Of a DNA stretch of 64,000 nucleotides, positions 34,955 to 44,855 are shown in pieces. The position numbers and the translations under genes were made by a program. The notes under the pieces are model-generated. The model was not told where the DNA came from and searched no databases. It worked only from the letters and a program-made list of their open reading frames with translations. Position 1 is the first letter of the stretch; every line of letters starts with the position of its first letter. This DNA comes from Lactiplantibacillus nangangensis (GTDB lineage Bacteria; Bacillota; Bacilli; Lactobacillales; Lactobacillaceae): positions 150,105 to 214,104 of the forward strand of contig NZ_BJDI01000004.1 of NCBI RefSeq assembly GCF_005405065.1, read 5' to 3'.

Positions 34955-35830
34955 TTACGATTTATGCACGGTTAGGCCTTCAGTATTGACTGGTAAGAGG
35001 AACGTTTTCCCCGTTAAGGCAGGGTTTGCTTGTAGTTTAACTTGTAACTGTGACATGTCAGTTTGGGTGCCAAGTGTGACGATGGTTGGACCGGCACCAC
35101 TCAGATACGTCCCGACTAAGCCCATCGCATGTGCTGTCGTCCGAATGGTTGCCAGTGCTGGCACTAAGCTCGCCCGATACTGTTCATGGAACCGGTCTTG
35201 TTCTAACAATTCTAACGCTAGTGACCAATTTTTCATGGCTAACGCCGCCACCAAAGTATTCCCAATACTGCTACCGGCAATCGCTTGCTTGTATGGCAGT
35301 TCAGCAGGCAATGCATGCCGACTGGCGGACGTTAACAGTTCTTCATTTGGCACATAGACACTTGCCGTTAAGTCTGGCGTAGGCAATTGGACTGCTTGAA
35401 CCCTCTGATCGGCATAGGTCGCCACCGCTAGTCCACCTAAAATCGCCGGCGCCACATTATCCGGGTGACCTTCTAGCTCGGTCGCTTTGAGTAGCAACGC
35501 CTGTTTCGTGATTGGCGTTGCTGACAATTCATTGGCCAACGCTAACCCGGCAACAATTGCCGTTGAGCTACTCCCTAACCCCCGTGCCAACGGAATCTCT
35601 GAAGTCACTTCAAGCCGTTGTGGGGTTAAATTTGGCACTAATGACAGCGCCGTTTTAACAATCAAGTTGCGCGCATCACTGGGAACGTTGGCACCAAACG
35701 GATGGCTGACTTGCCACGTTTGGCGCGGTCCAAGGACTGTTAACGTCAATTGCATGTTTAACGCTAACCCAATCGAGTCAAAACCTGGCCCTAAATTCGC
35801 AGAAGTTGCCGGAACTGAAATTTTTAACAT
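34955..35830 (-). CDS. thrB: Homoserine kinase
   Basis: GHMP kinase that phosphorylates homoserine in threonine synthesis. The 291-aa product shows VPATSANLGPGFDSIGLAL at the N-terminus, the ATP loop PLARGLGSSSTAIVAGLALA, and the C-terminal TYLSGAGPTIVTLG. It lies 8 nt after hom, so the two form an operon; thrC is not in the window. Confidence 0.97.
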   Translation of the reverse strand: MLKISVPATSANLGPGFDSIGLALNMQLTLTVLGPRQTWQVSHPFGANVPSDARNLIVKTALSLVPNLTPQRLEVTSEIPLARGLGSSSTAIVAGLALANELSATPITKQALLLKATELEGHPDNVAPAILGGLAVATYADQRVQAVQLPTPDLTASVYVPNEELLTSASRHALPAELPYKQAIAGSSIGNTLVAALAMKNWSLALELLEQDRFHEQYRASLVPALATIRTTAHAMGLVGTYLSGAGPTIVTLGTQTDMSQLQVKLQANPALTGKTFLLPVNTEGLTVHKS

Positions 35831-35838
35831 GTTGCCAC

Positions 35839-37125
35839 CTACTCGTTCTTTAAAACTTTATAGCTTGCTAATAAATGCATATCCGTCTGACCTACAATTG
35901 CCGTTGTGATTTCGGCCAGTTGTTGATCATTCATCGCATGGGTAATAATGACCACGCGGGCATTGCCATCACCCAATTGATTTTGAATGATCCGGCTAAA
36001 CGACACTTTGGCACCCGTCATGATTTCGGTCAACCGCATCATCATCCCAGGGACATCACGCATCTTCAAGGCGATGAAATGCGGATAAACGACATCCGCT
36101 GGGGCCGCCAATACCGTCTCTTGGCGATAAGAGTTGAACGTATTACCAGTCGTATTTAAGGCAATATTCTTAGCAACGGTCGTAATATCACTCAAAACAC
36201 TATTCGCCGTTGGTAATTCACCCGCACCTGGGCCGTAAAACATCGTGTCTCCTACTGCGGTCCCCGTCACCATGACCGCATTATTTTCATTTTGGACGGT
36301 CGCTAAGGGGTGTTGGTCAGAAACGAGGACTGGTCCAACCGATACCGCAATTCGATCATCAATTTCTTCGGCAATCCCCAACAGCTTAATGGTGTAACCA
36401 AGTTGGTGCGCTTCCGCAATATCTTCTGGACTGATATTCGTAATGCCCTGTACCTTAACATGGTCCATCGACAAACTCATCCCAAAAGCAAATTGCGTTA
36501 AGATAATCATCTTGTAAGCCGCATCCAAGCCTTCAACATCATTAGTGGGATCACTTTCAGCGAAGCCTAAATCTTGCGCTGAACTGAGGGCTTGATCGTA
36601 AGACCAATTTTTTGTCAGCATCTGCGTCATGATATAGTTGGTCGTCCCATTGACGATCCCCATGACGCGCTGAATCTTATCCGCGGCAAAACTGTTGTCG
36701 ATTGTCCGTAAAATTGGAATCCCACCGGCAACACTCGCTTCATAGAACAAGTCGCGATGATTTTCACGGGCGATTTGAACTAATTCACGACCATATTGCG
36801 CAATTAAGTCCTTATTCGCCGTCACCACATGCTTGCCTGCTTGCAAGGCACGGGTGATGTATTCTTTCGCTGGATGGATTGAGCCCATCACTTCGACCAT
36901 AATCTGAATTTTGGGGTCATCGATCAACGTCTCAATTTGGTCGGTCAAACGGACATCCCCCAGATCAGTCTGTTGATGCTTCTTCAAGTTATGGACGACC
37001 ACACAAGCCAATTCCAGATTACGCCCGGTAATCTCGGAAATTTTGGCTTGATGGGCTTGTAACATTTTGACCACGCCGGTGCCGACTGTGCCGAGACCAA
37101 CGATTCCAATTTTGATAGTTTCCAT
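35839..37125 (-). CDS. hom: Homoserine dehydrogenase
   Basis: Reduces aspartate semialdehyde to homoserine for threonine and methionine. The 428-aa protein has the NAD(P)-binding GIVGLGTVGTGVVKML, the catalytic region KHVVTANKDLIAQYG, GIVNGTTNYIMTQM and FAESDPTNDVEGLDAAYK, and a C-terminal ACT domain (about residues 348-428) for threonine feedback. Confidence 0.97.
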   Translation of the reverse strand: METIKIGIVGLGTVGTGVVKMLQAHQAKISEITGRNLELACVVVHNLKKHQQTDLGDVRLTDQIETLIDDPKIQIMVEVMGSIHPAKEYITRALQAGKHVVTANKDLIAQYGRELVQIARENHRDLFYEASVAGGIPILRTIDNSFAADKIQRVMGIVNGTTNYIMTQMLTKNWSYDQALSSAQDLGFAESDPTNDVEGLDAAYKMIILTQFAFGMSLSMDHVKVQGITNISPEDIAEAHQLGYTIKLLGIAEEIDDRIAVSVGPVLVSDQHPLATVQNENNAVMVTGTAVGDTMFYGPGAGELPTANSVLSDITTVAKNIALNTTGNTFNSYRQETVLAAPADVVYPHFIALKMRDVPGMMMRLTEIMTGAKVSFSRIIQNQLGDGNARVVIITHAMNDQQLAEITTAIVGQTDMHLLASYKVLKNE

Positions 37126-37196
37126 CGATTAAAGCCTCCAAATTTCTTAATAGTTAGCCTAATTCTATCGAATCCCTAAGAGATAAGCAAACCTTT

Positions 37197-37643
37197 TCAA
37201 ACCAGCTTGATGGGGCCACGGCAACGGCCACAAGTGTATCGTTGCGTATTCATCCGCCGCTGCCGATGATAAACTAGGCCGCAACGTTGACACTGATACG
37301 TATAGCGTGCAACCCGCTGGGGTCGTTTCTTCGGCGCTGGCGCATACCGCGAACCACCGACCTGTGCCAATAACCGCTTAAAATCCGCGTCCCGATGACG
37401 ATAACCGCCACCCGCCAAATGTAGGTGATAGTGACAGAGTTCATGCTTGATCACGCCAACAAGGGTGGCCTCGTCGAAATCGGTCAACATCTTCGGATTG
37501 ATATCAATATTGTGACTCTCTAACTGATAGCGCCCACCAGTCGTGCGCAAGCGCGCATTAAAATACGCCCGATGTCGAAATGGCTGGTGAAAGTCTCGGG
37601 TCGAAATCTGTACCACTAATTGTTGCAACTGACCATCAGTCAT
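37197..37643 (-). CDS. SprT-like zinc metalloprotein
   Basis: A 148-aa protein with the HExxH motif in VIKHELCHYHLHLAGGGYRH (His near residue 67) and a C-terminal zinc ribbon with two CxxC pairs (CQRCG, CGRC). The family (SprT/YdcK) is related to eukaryotic Spartan proteases; its bacterial role is unknown. It overlaps tex by 8 nt. Confidence 0.92.
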   Translation of the reverse strand: MTDGQLQQLVVQISTRDFHQPFRHRAYFNARLRTTGGRYQLESHNIDINPKMLTDFDEATLVGVIKHELCHYHLHLAGGGYRHRDADFKRLLAQVGGSRYAPAPKKRPQRVARYTYQCQRCGLVYHRQRRMNTQRYTCGRCRGPIKLV

Positions 37644-39816
37644 TGGCCGTCACTTTCGGTTCAATCATCGTCAAGGCAATCCGTTGCCGTTGTTCATCAA
37701 CTTCTTCAACCCAGACCGTGACAATATCGCCAACAGCGACCGCTTGCCGAGGGTCTTTCAAGAATTTATCGGTTAATTTGGAAACGTGGACCAAGCCATC
37801 TTGCTTCACACCAATATCTACAAAAGCGCCAAAGTCCACAACATTACGCACCGTTCCTTGCAACTGCATCCCCGGCTTCAAATCACTCATTTTGAGCACA
37901 TCTTGACGCAGCAATGGTGCTGGCATCGTGTCACGGACATCGCGGCCCGGCTTTTGTAAACTCGTCACGATATCTTGCAAGGTCAACTTGCCAACTTCAG
38001 TTTCCGCCGCCAATCGCGTTAAATCTAATTGCGATAATTTTTGAGCTTTCGGCGTCCCGACATCCGTCAACGCTAAGCCCGCTGCTTTCAACAGTGCCTT
38101 GGCGGCTGGATAACTTTCAGGATGAATATCGGTATTATCGAGAATCGTTTTACCGGCGATAATCCGCAAAAAGCCAACCGATTGTTCGTAGGCTTTCGGT
38201 CCTAAGCGTGGCACTTTCTTCAATTGTGGGCGACTACTGAATTCACCGTTTTCATCGCGGTAGGCAACCACGTTTTGCGCGATGGTCTTAGATAGGCCTG
38301 AAATATGCGTCAACAATTCGGGACTCGCCGTATTCAAATTAACGCCAACTTGGTTGACGGCCGTTTCAATCACGACATCCAGTTGGGCTGTTAAATCTTT
38401 CTGGGGTACATCGTGTTGGTATTGGCCAACACCGACCGACTGTGGATCAATTTTAATCAATTCAGCTAACGGGTCTTGTAACCGGCGACCGATACTAATG
38501 GCACTACGTTGTTCAACGTGTAATTCAGGGAACTCGGCCCGCGCGTTGGCACTCGCTGAGTAGACCGAGGCGCCGGCTTCATTGACGATCACGTAATAAA
38601 CAGGGCGTTGCATCGTCTTCAAGACATTGGAAACGAATTCTTCAGATTCACGTGAAGCCGTCCCATTCCCAATCGCAATCATTTCAACGTGATACTTTTC
38701 CAAAAAGGCTTTAAATTCGCCCGCGGCGGCCGCCCGTTTTTCAGCATTGGCTGGTTTATGCGGATAAATGACTAACTTATCCAAAAACTTCCCATTCGCA
38801 TCCATCACGGCTAATTTACAGCCAGTTCGATACGCGGGGTCAAAGCCGAGCACGACGCGCCCTTTTAGGGGGGCCTGCATCAATAAATGATACAAATTAT
38901 CGCCGAAAACTTTGATGGCTTGTGCTGCGGCAGCATCCGACAATTCATTCCGGAGTTCCCGTTCGATTGCCGGACCAATAAACCGTTTATAAGCATCTTG
39001 ATAGGCGGCTTCAATTACCGCGACAGCTGGACCTTGATGTTGACCAATAAATCGGAAATGACAGTAGTGCTCGATTCCCGTCTGGTCGATCTGAACGTTG
39101 ACCCGCAACACTTTTTCTTTTTCGCCACGATTAATCGCCAACACCCGGTAAGGCACGAGCTGTTTAATAGGACTCGTGAAGTCGTAATATTGTTGATAGA
39201 CGCCCTGCTCATCAAGTTCGGTCGCCTTGGGCTTGGCTTTAACCACTAACTCACCACGATTACGCGTTTCATTACGAATCCAGTTACGCAACTGCGCATT
39301 GTCTCCAAACGCTTCGGCCAAGATTTCATGGGCACCAGCCAACGCTGCGGCCGCATCCGGAACATCCTTAACCGCGTTGACGTATTGTTGGGCTTGTTGT
39401 TCAGGCGCCGTTTGTGGGAACCGCAACAGCCAAGCAGCCAACGGTTCCAAGCCAGCTTCTTTGGCAATCGTAGCTTTCGTGCGCCGTTTTTGCTTATACG
39501 GTAAATACAGATCCTCAACGTCTTGCAACTTATCAGCCTTTTCGATGGCAGTCTTCAACGCTGGCGTCAGCTGTTGCTGTTCCGCAATCAGCTTAATAAC
39601 ATCCGCTTTACGGCCTTCCAAGCTGGCTAAACGGTCATAGTTATCCTTAATGTCACGAATCTCAACTTCATCTAAGTTGCCAGTTCGTTCCTTACGATAT
39701 CGCGCGATGAAAGGCACCGTGTTGCCTTCGTCCATCATACTGAGGACCGCTTTAATTTGTTGTGGCTTAAAATTTGCTAGCGCCTGTTGCACCAGTTTTA
39801 AAATTTGATTATCCAT
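37636..39816 (-). CDS. tex: Tex family S1 RNA-binding transcription accessory protein
   Basis: A 726-aa Tex protein: N-terminal helical domain, YqgF-like nuclease fold (VVLGFDPAYRTGCKLAVMD near residue 320), helix-hairpin-helix repeats (about 490-560) and a C-terminal S1 domain (MQLQGTVRNVVDFGAFVDIG, near 645-715). Binds RNA and transcription complexes. The ATG at 39816 is preferred, with GGTGA upstream. Confidence 0.95.
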   Translation of the reverse strand: MDNQILKLVQQALANFKPQQIKAVLSMMDEGNTVPFIARYRKERTGNLDEVEIRDIKDNYDRLASLEGRKADVIKLIAEQQQLTPALKTAIEKADKLQDVEDLYLPYKQKRRTKATIAKEAGLEPLAAWLLRFPQTAPEQQAQQYVNAVKDVPDAAAALAGAHEILAEAFGDNAQLRNWIRNETRNRGELVVKAKPKATELDEQGVYQQYYDFTSPIKQLVPYRVLAINRGEKEKVLRVNVQIDQTGIEHYCHFRFIGQHQGPAVAVIEAAYQDAYKRFIGPAIERELRNELSDAAAAQAIKVFGDNLYHLLMQAPLKGRVVLGFDPAYRTGCKLAVMDANGKFLDKLVIYPHKPANAEKRAAAAGEFKAFLEKYHVEMIAIGNGTASRESEEFVSNVLKTMQRPVYYVIVNEAGASVYSASANARAEFPELHVEQRSAISIGRRLQDPLAELIKIDPQSVGVGQYQHDVPQKDLTAQLDVVIETAVNQVGVNLNTASPELLTHISGLSKTIAQNVVAYRDENGEFSSRPQLKKVPRLGPKAYEQSVGFLRIIAGKTILDNTDIHPESYPAAKALLKAAGLALTDVGTPKAQKLSQLDLTRLAAETEVGKLTLQDIVTSLQKPGRDVRDTMPAPLLRQDVLKMSDLKPGMQLQGTVRNVVDFGAFVDIGVKQDGLVHVSKLTDKFLKDPRQAVAVGDIVTVWVEEVDEQRQRIALTMIEPKVTAND

Positions 39817-39883
39817 TTTTTCACCCAATCTTTGACTTCTTAATACTATTATTATACGCGTTCGACCTTAGTTTTCCGTGAAA

Positions 39884-39928
39884 TAAAAAAGACTAATCAC
39901 TGAAAAAAGCTCAGTCATTAGTCTTTCA
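39884..39928 (-). terminator. Terminator of the 144-aa gene
   Basis: Stem AAAGACTAATGACTGAG / CAGTGATTAGTCTTT with a T-run on the minus strand. Confidence 0.85.
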
Positions 39929-39938
39929 TTAAACTGTG

Positions 39939-40373
39939 TTACATCACCATGCTCATGATTCGTTGAACATCGTTTGAGACATGTGCCATTTCGGTTTCTT
40001 GATCTTTTTCAGCTTGGTTAAAAGCATCAACATCAACGCTTTGATCGTCAATATTCAAGCTAGCCGTCATTGCAGCGCAAGCAGCGGCATAAGCTTCATA
40101 AGCAGCCAACAAGTTACGATGGCGGCCAATCAACCGTGCTGGGACACTCGCCTTTTTGAGCAATTCCACATTTTTTTGATATTGTTCCGTCCCATCCGCA
40201 AATGACATCTGAATATCATTAAATTCAGCTGGAACCATTTTGGCAACTGCCTCGTCATCAACTGCTTTGCGCAATTTTTCAAATGACGGATTAAGTTCTT
40301 CACCCATTTTTTCGGTACTTTCGATCACTTTAGATAAAACTGGCATATATGTTGCCATCGTTGCTTTTTTCAT
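39939..40373 (-). CDS. Hypothetical helical protein, 144 aa
   Basis: Predicted all-helical, slightly acidic protein of 144 aa with no membrane span and an Ala-rich stretch (AAYEAYAAACAAMTASLN). No domain recognised. AAAAGAG lies upstream of the ATG, and a strong terminator follows, so it is a monocistronic gene between tex and the P-type ATPase. Function unknown. Confidence 0.75.
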   Translation of the reverse strand: MKKATMATYMPVLSKVIESTEKMGEELNPSFEKLRKAVDDEAVAKMVPAEFNDIQMSFADGTEQYQKNVELLKKASVPARLIGRHRNLLAAYEAYAAACAAMTASLNIDDQSVDVDAFNQAEKDQETEMAHVSNDVQRIMSMVM

Positions 40374-40428
40374 GTACGAGACTCTTTTCTTAGATTAGTT
40401 ATGCCTTATTTTACCCCATTCAGCTGGT

Positions 40429-43083
40429 TTATGCTTGCCGTAAATGACGGCGTTGGAAGAACTTAACAATTTCAACGACGACTACCATCGCAATGGAAGC
40501 CGCGAAGACGATGCCCCATTGGTAAGCGTCCAAATGAGACACATGGAACAGACTGTTGAAGCCTGGCACCATAATCGTCATGGCTAAGAGCGCAAACGCG
40601 ATTAAAATGGCCCAGTTAAAGAACTTGTTGCGGAATAACCCGACCGTAAATAGGGATTCGTGAATCGATTTCGAGTTAAACGCGTGGAATAACTGAATCA
40701 AACCTAGCGTAGCAAACGCCATCGTTAAGGCGTCAGCATGCGCCAAACTCGCACTAGCATGAACTGGATACGTGATTGCCAACCAGTAAACCAGTAACGT
40801 AATGCCACCTTCTAACAAGCCTTGATAGATAATACTTGAGAACACACCACCTGAGAAAAAGTTCGAATTCCGACCACGTGGTTTGTGAGCCATGATATTC
40901 TTTTCGGTCGGTTCGACCCCTAACGCAATCGCTGGTAAGGTATCAGTGACCAAGTTGATCCACAAAATATGCACAGGCGCTAAGATTTGCCAGCCAAGCA
41001 TGGTCATCATGAACAAGGTCAAGACTTCCCCTAAGTTGGCCGAGAGCAAGTACTGAATGGCTTTTTGAATATTGGCGAAAACTTTACGCCCTTCTTCAAC
41101 TGCCACCACGATCGTCGCAAAGTTATCATCGGCGAGGACCATATCACTGGCACCTTTTGACACTTCAGTCCCAGTAATCCCCATCCCAATACCAATATCG
41201 GCCGCTTTTAAAGCTGGGGCGTCATTGACACCGTCACCAGTCATGGCGACGACTTTGCCCCGTTTTTGCCAAGCATTGACGATGCGAACCTTATGCTCAG
41301 GTGCGACCCGCGCATAAACCGAGTAATCCCCAACTTTTTTGCCAAATTCAGCGTCACTCATCTCATCAAGCTCGGCCCCAGTAATCACGGCGGCATCATC
41401 CCCGGCATCGATAATCCCAAGGCGAACCGCAATGGCTTCGGCCGTATCACGGTGGTCACCAGTAATCATCAGTGGGCGAATTCCGGCTGATTTAGCTTCC
41501 ACGACAGCTTGGGCAACTTCTGGCCGTTCAGGGTCGATCATCCCGACCATCCCAGCAAAAATCAAGTTATTTTCCAGCGTGTCAGAATTGACAGTAGCTG
41601 GCACAACATCAATGATTTTGTAGGCGAAGGCTAAAACCCGTAAGGCTTGCGTCGCTAAATCATGGTTCGTCGTTAAAATTTGATCACGCAGCGGTTTTGT
41701 AAATGGCACGACTTCACCATTAATTTCAACATCCGTCAATCGTTTGAGCAGTTCATCCGGAGCCCCTTTGACGGCAACTAAAAACTTACCGTTGGCGAGT
41801 GGGTGAACCGTCGACATCAATTTCCGTTCCGAATCAAAAGGCACTTCACTGACCCGTGGGCGATCCTTTAATAATTGATCGACAGGATAATCTTGATCCA
41901 AGTTATATTGCACCAAGGCCGTTTCAGTGGGGTCACCAGCTAAACCGTCCGCCATAATTTTCGTATCATTACTTAAGATCATCACTTGAGCCAGGTGACT
42001 ATCTGTTGGTAAATGAGTTGGACGCGCATCGACCAATTCTTGATTGACATAAAGTTTTTCAACGGTCATTTTATTTTGGGTTAAAGTCCCAGTTTTATCT
42101 GAAGCAATAATATCGGTACTCCCCAAAGTTTCAACTGCTGGTAATTTGCGGACCAAGGCGTGGCGTTTAGCCATCCGTTGCGTTCCTAATGCCAGCGTAA
42201 TCGTGACAATGGCGGGCAACCCTTCTGGAATCGCCGCGACGGCTAAAGAAATCGCCGTTAATAGCATGTTGATCAAGCTCTCGCTACCACGAAGCATCCC
42301 AATGCCGAAAACTACGGCCGCAATGACTAAAATTAAAATCGTCAACGATTTGCCAAGTTGCGTTAAGTTGGCTTGCAGTGGCGTTGTGGTTTCATCGGCC
42401 GCTTCGATCATACCAGCAATCCGACCAACTTCCGTTTGCATCCCAGTAGCGACCACCATCCCAGTGGCCCGACCATACGTCACGTTACTATTCATGTACG
42501 CCATATTGAGCCGATCACCGATGGCTAAATCGCCAGCTGTCAATGTTTCAGCTTGTTTCTCAACTGGCACAGATTCACCGGTTAAAGCTGATTCTTCGAC
42601 CTTCAGTGAGGCACTTTCGATTAAGCGTAAATCAGCCGGAACAATGTCACCCGCTTCTAAGGTAACAATATCACCCGGCACCAATTCATCACTTTTGACA
42701 GTCTTAAAGTCACCGTCTCGTAAAACCGTTGCATCTGGTGCGGCCATTTCTTTTAAGGCATTAATAGCTTCTTCAGCTTTAGATTCTTGGAAGACCCCGA
42801 AGATCGCGTTCAGCACGACCACCAGTAGGATAATGACCGCATCCACGACTTCACCAGTAAAGGCCGCAATCAGCGCGGCTGCCAGTAAGACGATAATCAT
42901 AAAATCCTTAAACTGGGCGATAAATTTTTGGAGCATTGAAGTCGTCTTTTGTTGGTTCAAGGCGTTATGCCCATATTGTGCCAAACGTTGACTGGCTTCA
43001 CTTTGTTGTAATCCGCGGTCATCAGCTTTCAAGTCCTGATAAATCGCCTCTAACGGTTGTTGGTACCTAGGTTGTTTCGACAT
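40429..43083 (-). CDS. P2-type cation-transporting ATPase, probably manganese/calcium efflux
   Basis: An 884-aa P-type ATPase with N-terminal cation-ATPase domain, phosphorylation motif SDKTGTLTQNKMTVEK (Asp about residue 335), TGES, KGAPDELL, MTGDGVNDAPALKAADIG and ten membrane helices including the NLGEVLTLF region. By sequence it looks like a Ca2+-ATPase (PacL/YloB type). The upstream yybP-ykoY riboswitch argues that it responds to Mn2+, as in the Lactococcus YoaB system. Start 43083 has GAGGAGG upstream. Confidence 0.93.
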   Translation of the reverse strand: MSKQPRYQQPLEAIYQDLKADDRGLQQSEASQRLAQYGHNALNQQKTTSMLQKFIAQFKDFMIIVLLAAALIAAFTGEVVDAVIILLVVVLNAIFGVFQESKAEEAINALKEMAAPDATVLRDGDFKTVKSDELVPGDIVTLEAGDIVPADLRLIESASLKVEESALTGESVPVEKQAETLTAGDLAIGDRLNMAYMNSNVTYGRATGMVVATGMQTEVGRIAGMIEAADETTTPLQANLTQLGKSLTILILVIAAVVFGIGMLRGSESLINMLLTAISLAVAAIPEGLPAIVTITLALGTQRMAKRHALVRKLPAVETLGSTDIIASDKTGTLTQNKMTVEKLYVNQELVDARPTHLPTDSHLAQVMILSNDTKIMADGLAGDPTETALVQYNLDQDYPVDQLLKDRPRVSEVPFDSERKLMSTVHPLANGKFLVAVKGAPDELLKRLTDVEINGEVVPFTKPLRDQILTTNHDLATQALRVLAFAYKIIDVVPATVNSDTLENNLIFAGMVGMIDPERPEVAQAVVEAKSAGIRPLMITGDHRDTAEAIAVRLGIIDAGDDAAVITGAELDEMSDAEFGKKVGDYSVYARVAPEHKVRIVNAWQKRGKVVAMTGDGVNDAPALKAADIGIGMGITGTEVSKGASDMVLADDNFATIVVAVEEGRKVFANIQKAIQYLLSANLGEVLTLFMMTMLGWQILAPVHILWINLVTDTLPAIALGVEPTEKNIMAHKPRGRNSNFFSGGVFSSIIYQGLLEGGITLLVYWLAITYPVHASASLAHADALTMAFATLGLIQLFHAFNSKSIHESLFTVGLFRNKFFNWAILIAFALLAMTIMVPGFNSLFHVSHLDAYQWGIVFAASIAMVVVVEIVKFFQRRHLRQA

Positions 43084-43109
43084 GGTATCTCCTCCTCGCA
43101 TCCGAGTCT

Positions 43110-43257
43110 CATCTTCTAAATCAACTAGATATAGAAAATGAGACCCATGTATGCACGTGTAATTGTGACATACATAAGTCTCACTATTTAAGACAATACC
43201 GGATTGGTTTCTTGCTGACGATATTGCCGCAGTTACACTGCTAGTTACTCCCTTATG
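43110..43257 (-). promoter_or_regulatory. yybP-ykoY manganese riboswitch
   Basis: Minus strand, aptamer 43257-43174: P1 CATAAG/CTTATG, the GGGAGTA signature, CAATA-TCGTCA paired with CCGG-TATTG, and AGTGAGAC at the 3' side, matching the Mn2+ aptamer consensus. The expression platform has mutually exclusive hairpins: GAGACTTATGTATG/CATACATGGGTCTC overlaps P1, and GTCTCATTTTCTA/TAGAAGATGAGAC ends near the ribosome-binding site. Confidence 0.88.
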
Positions 43258-43268
43258 ATTGTACCGTT

Positions 43269-43297
43269 AATATAACAGATTCCCTGCGGACTGTCTA
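43269..43297 (-). promoter_or_regulatory. Promoter of riboswitch-ATPase transcript
   Basis: Minus strand: TAGACA (43292-43297), 17-bp spacer, TATATT (43269-43274), placing the transcription start a few nt before the aptamer. Confidence 0.65.
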
Positions 43298-43366
43298 CTG
43301 ATACGATTATTTTTTGATTGGAGCTCACGATACTTACAATAACATGCGAAACTTGCCACTCTGGTT

Positions 43367-43493
43367 GGGCTAAAATTGGCTGGAACGCGGTGGCCACGTT
43401 TGGAAGCCAAAGAACGGTCTTCCAAGCCGGGCTTTATCTAAGACGGCAACCCACCGTCTAAGATAAAAATCACCACTGAGCCAATTTTAGCCC
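43367..43493. repeat. Structured repeat family A, copy 2 (inverted)
   Basis: 127 bp. Outer stem GGGCTAAAATTGGCT / AGCCAATTTTAGCCC is perfect. In reverse complement it reads GGCTCAGTGGTGA, a hairpin with arms TTTATCTTAGACGG / CCGTCTTAGATAAA around TGGGTT, a second hairpin with AGACCGTTC between TTGGA arms, then TGGCCACC and CGTTCCAGCC, i.e. the layout of copy 1 with different, compensated stems. Confidence 0.85.
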
Positions 43494-43497
43494 GCCC

Positions 43498-43804
43498 GAC
43501 GTTAAATCCACATTCTTTTGATGTCTAGTTCAAAGACAGAAACTAACTTTTAACCACAACAAACTTCGCTACAATTCAGAAATCTAGCCTTAACAAAGAC
43601 CGACTTTTAGAACCACTTTGATGTTTAATTCTAAACTACCTTCCAAACCAGAGCAAAACTACTCCAGAGTCTCAACCGATTACCGTACTAATAATTACGA
43701 CCACTCTGAAGGCGTACTGGTAACAATTATCACTGACAACTTTCTCAAATATTTCAGTCAAAAATACTTTTAATCGATATCACAAAAAACCGTTACTTAG
43801 CGCA
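43498..43804. other. Gene-free stretch between repeat A copies 2 and 3
   Basis: About 300 bp of AT-rich sequence separating two inverted family A elements. No ORF, promoter or RNA gene supported. Confidence 0.5.
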
Positions 43805-43941
43805 GGTTGGGCTGGCTGAGGCTCAGTGGTGAAACTTCACTTAGTTGGCGTTTCTTGCCGACTTAGTGAAAGCCCGGCTTGTGAGACCGCCCTGTGGCTC
43901 ACAACCGTGGCCACCACGTTCCAGCCTCAGCCAGACCAACC
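43805..43941. repeat. Structured repeat family A, copy 3
   Basis: 137 bp. Outer stem GGTTGG-CTGGCTGAGGCT / AGCCTCAGCCAG-CCAACC; GTGGTG pairs with CACCAC; inner hairpins TTCACT-TAGTTGGC / GCCGACTT-AGTGAA and TTGTGAG / CTCACAA. Conserved segments as in copies 1 and 2, including a T-T mismatch inside the first hairpin. Confidence 0.87.
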
Positions 43942-43963
43942 GGAACGGCAAGTTTCACCAGCG

Positions 43964-44000
43964 TAAAAAAATCGCCAACCACTTTTCAGCAGTCAGCGAT
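43964..44000 (-). terminator. nadE terminator
   Basis: Minus strand: ATCGC...GCGAT hairpin with seven Ts, 14 bp after the nadE stop. Confidence 0.75.
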
Positions 44001-44013
44001 CCACTCACACTAA

Positions 44014-44841
44014 TTATTTCCAAAAATCATCAAAAACATTAATAGCCGCATGGCGTTTGTGTGCCGTCTTCAAATACCAAGCTTCGATTTTTTCAGCAGC
44101 AACAGGATCAATGTCCTTGCCTTCCAAGTAGTCATCGATGTCATCATAATGCACACCCAAGGCAACTTCATCAGGCAACGCTGGCCGGTCGTCTTCCAAG
44201 TCAGCTGTTGGCACCTTTTTGTAAAGGTGTTCTGGTGCTTGTAAGACTTCCAGCATGGCGCGACCTTGACGCTTATTCAAGCGATACAATGGCACGATAT
44301 CAGCACCACCATCACCGTACTTCGTGTAAAAGCCAGTGACAGCTTCCGCGGCGTGATCAGTCCCAACGACGGCACCGTGGCGTTCGCCAGCAATCCCGTA
44401 TTGCACGATCATCCGTTGACGGGCTTTGATATTACCCTTGTTAAAATCGTGAATTGTTAAATTATTAGCTTCCAAAGCCGCAACCATCGCGTCCGTAGCC
44501 GGTTGAATATCAACTCGGTCAACGACATCGGCTTGCATAAATTTGATTGCATCCATCGCATCAGATTCGTCAGCTTGATCACCATAAGGCAACCGTACGG
44601 CGATAAATTGATAATCGTCATCGCCAGTTTCGGCACGCATTTCAGTGATAGCCATCTGAGTCATTTTACCGGCTAACGTGGAGTCTTGGCCACCCGAAAT
44701 GCCTAGGACATACGTTTTCAAGAAAGAATTCTTCTTTAAGTATGCCTTTAAGAAATCCACACTACGTCGGATTTCAGTTTCTGGATCAATTTTGGGGCTA
44801 ACATGTAAGGCATCGATAATTTCAGTTTGTAATGGCCGCAT
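44014..44841 (-). CDS. nadE: NH3-dependent NAD+ synthetase
   Basis: Amidates deamido-NAD to NAD+. The 275-aa protein contains the PP-loop [14 protein letters not shown] (about residues 47-60), [22 protein letters not shown] and [11 protein letters not shown], the short ammonia-dependent type. It is 14 nt after pncB; the pair is a nicotinate salvage operon. Confidence 0.97.
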   Translation of the reverse strand: MRPLQTEIIDALHVSPKIDPETEIRRSVDFLKAYLKKNSFLKTYVLGISGGQDSTLAGKMTQMAITEMRAETGDDDYQFIAVRLPYGDQADESDAMDAIKFMQADVVDRVDIQPATDAMVAALEANNLTIHDFNKGNIKARQRMIVQYGIAGERHGAVVGTDHAAEAVTGFYTKYGDGGADIVPLYRLNKRQGRAMLEVLQAPEHLYKKVPTADLEDDRPALPDEVALGVHYDDIDDYLEGKDIDPVAAEKIEAWYLKTAHKRHAAINVFDDFWK

Positions 44842-44855
44842 CGGTAAAGGTCCTC

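Noticed and set aside
42146..42991. 281-codon plus-strand ORF opposite the P-type ATPase
   Set aside because: Composition is that of an antisense shadow; the ATPase on the other strand has full family motifs.
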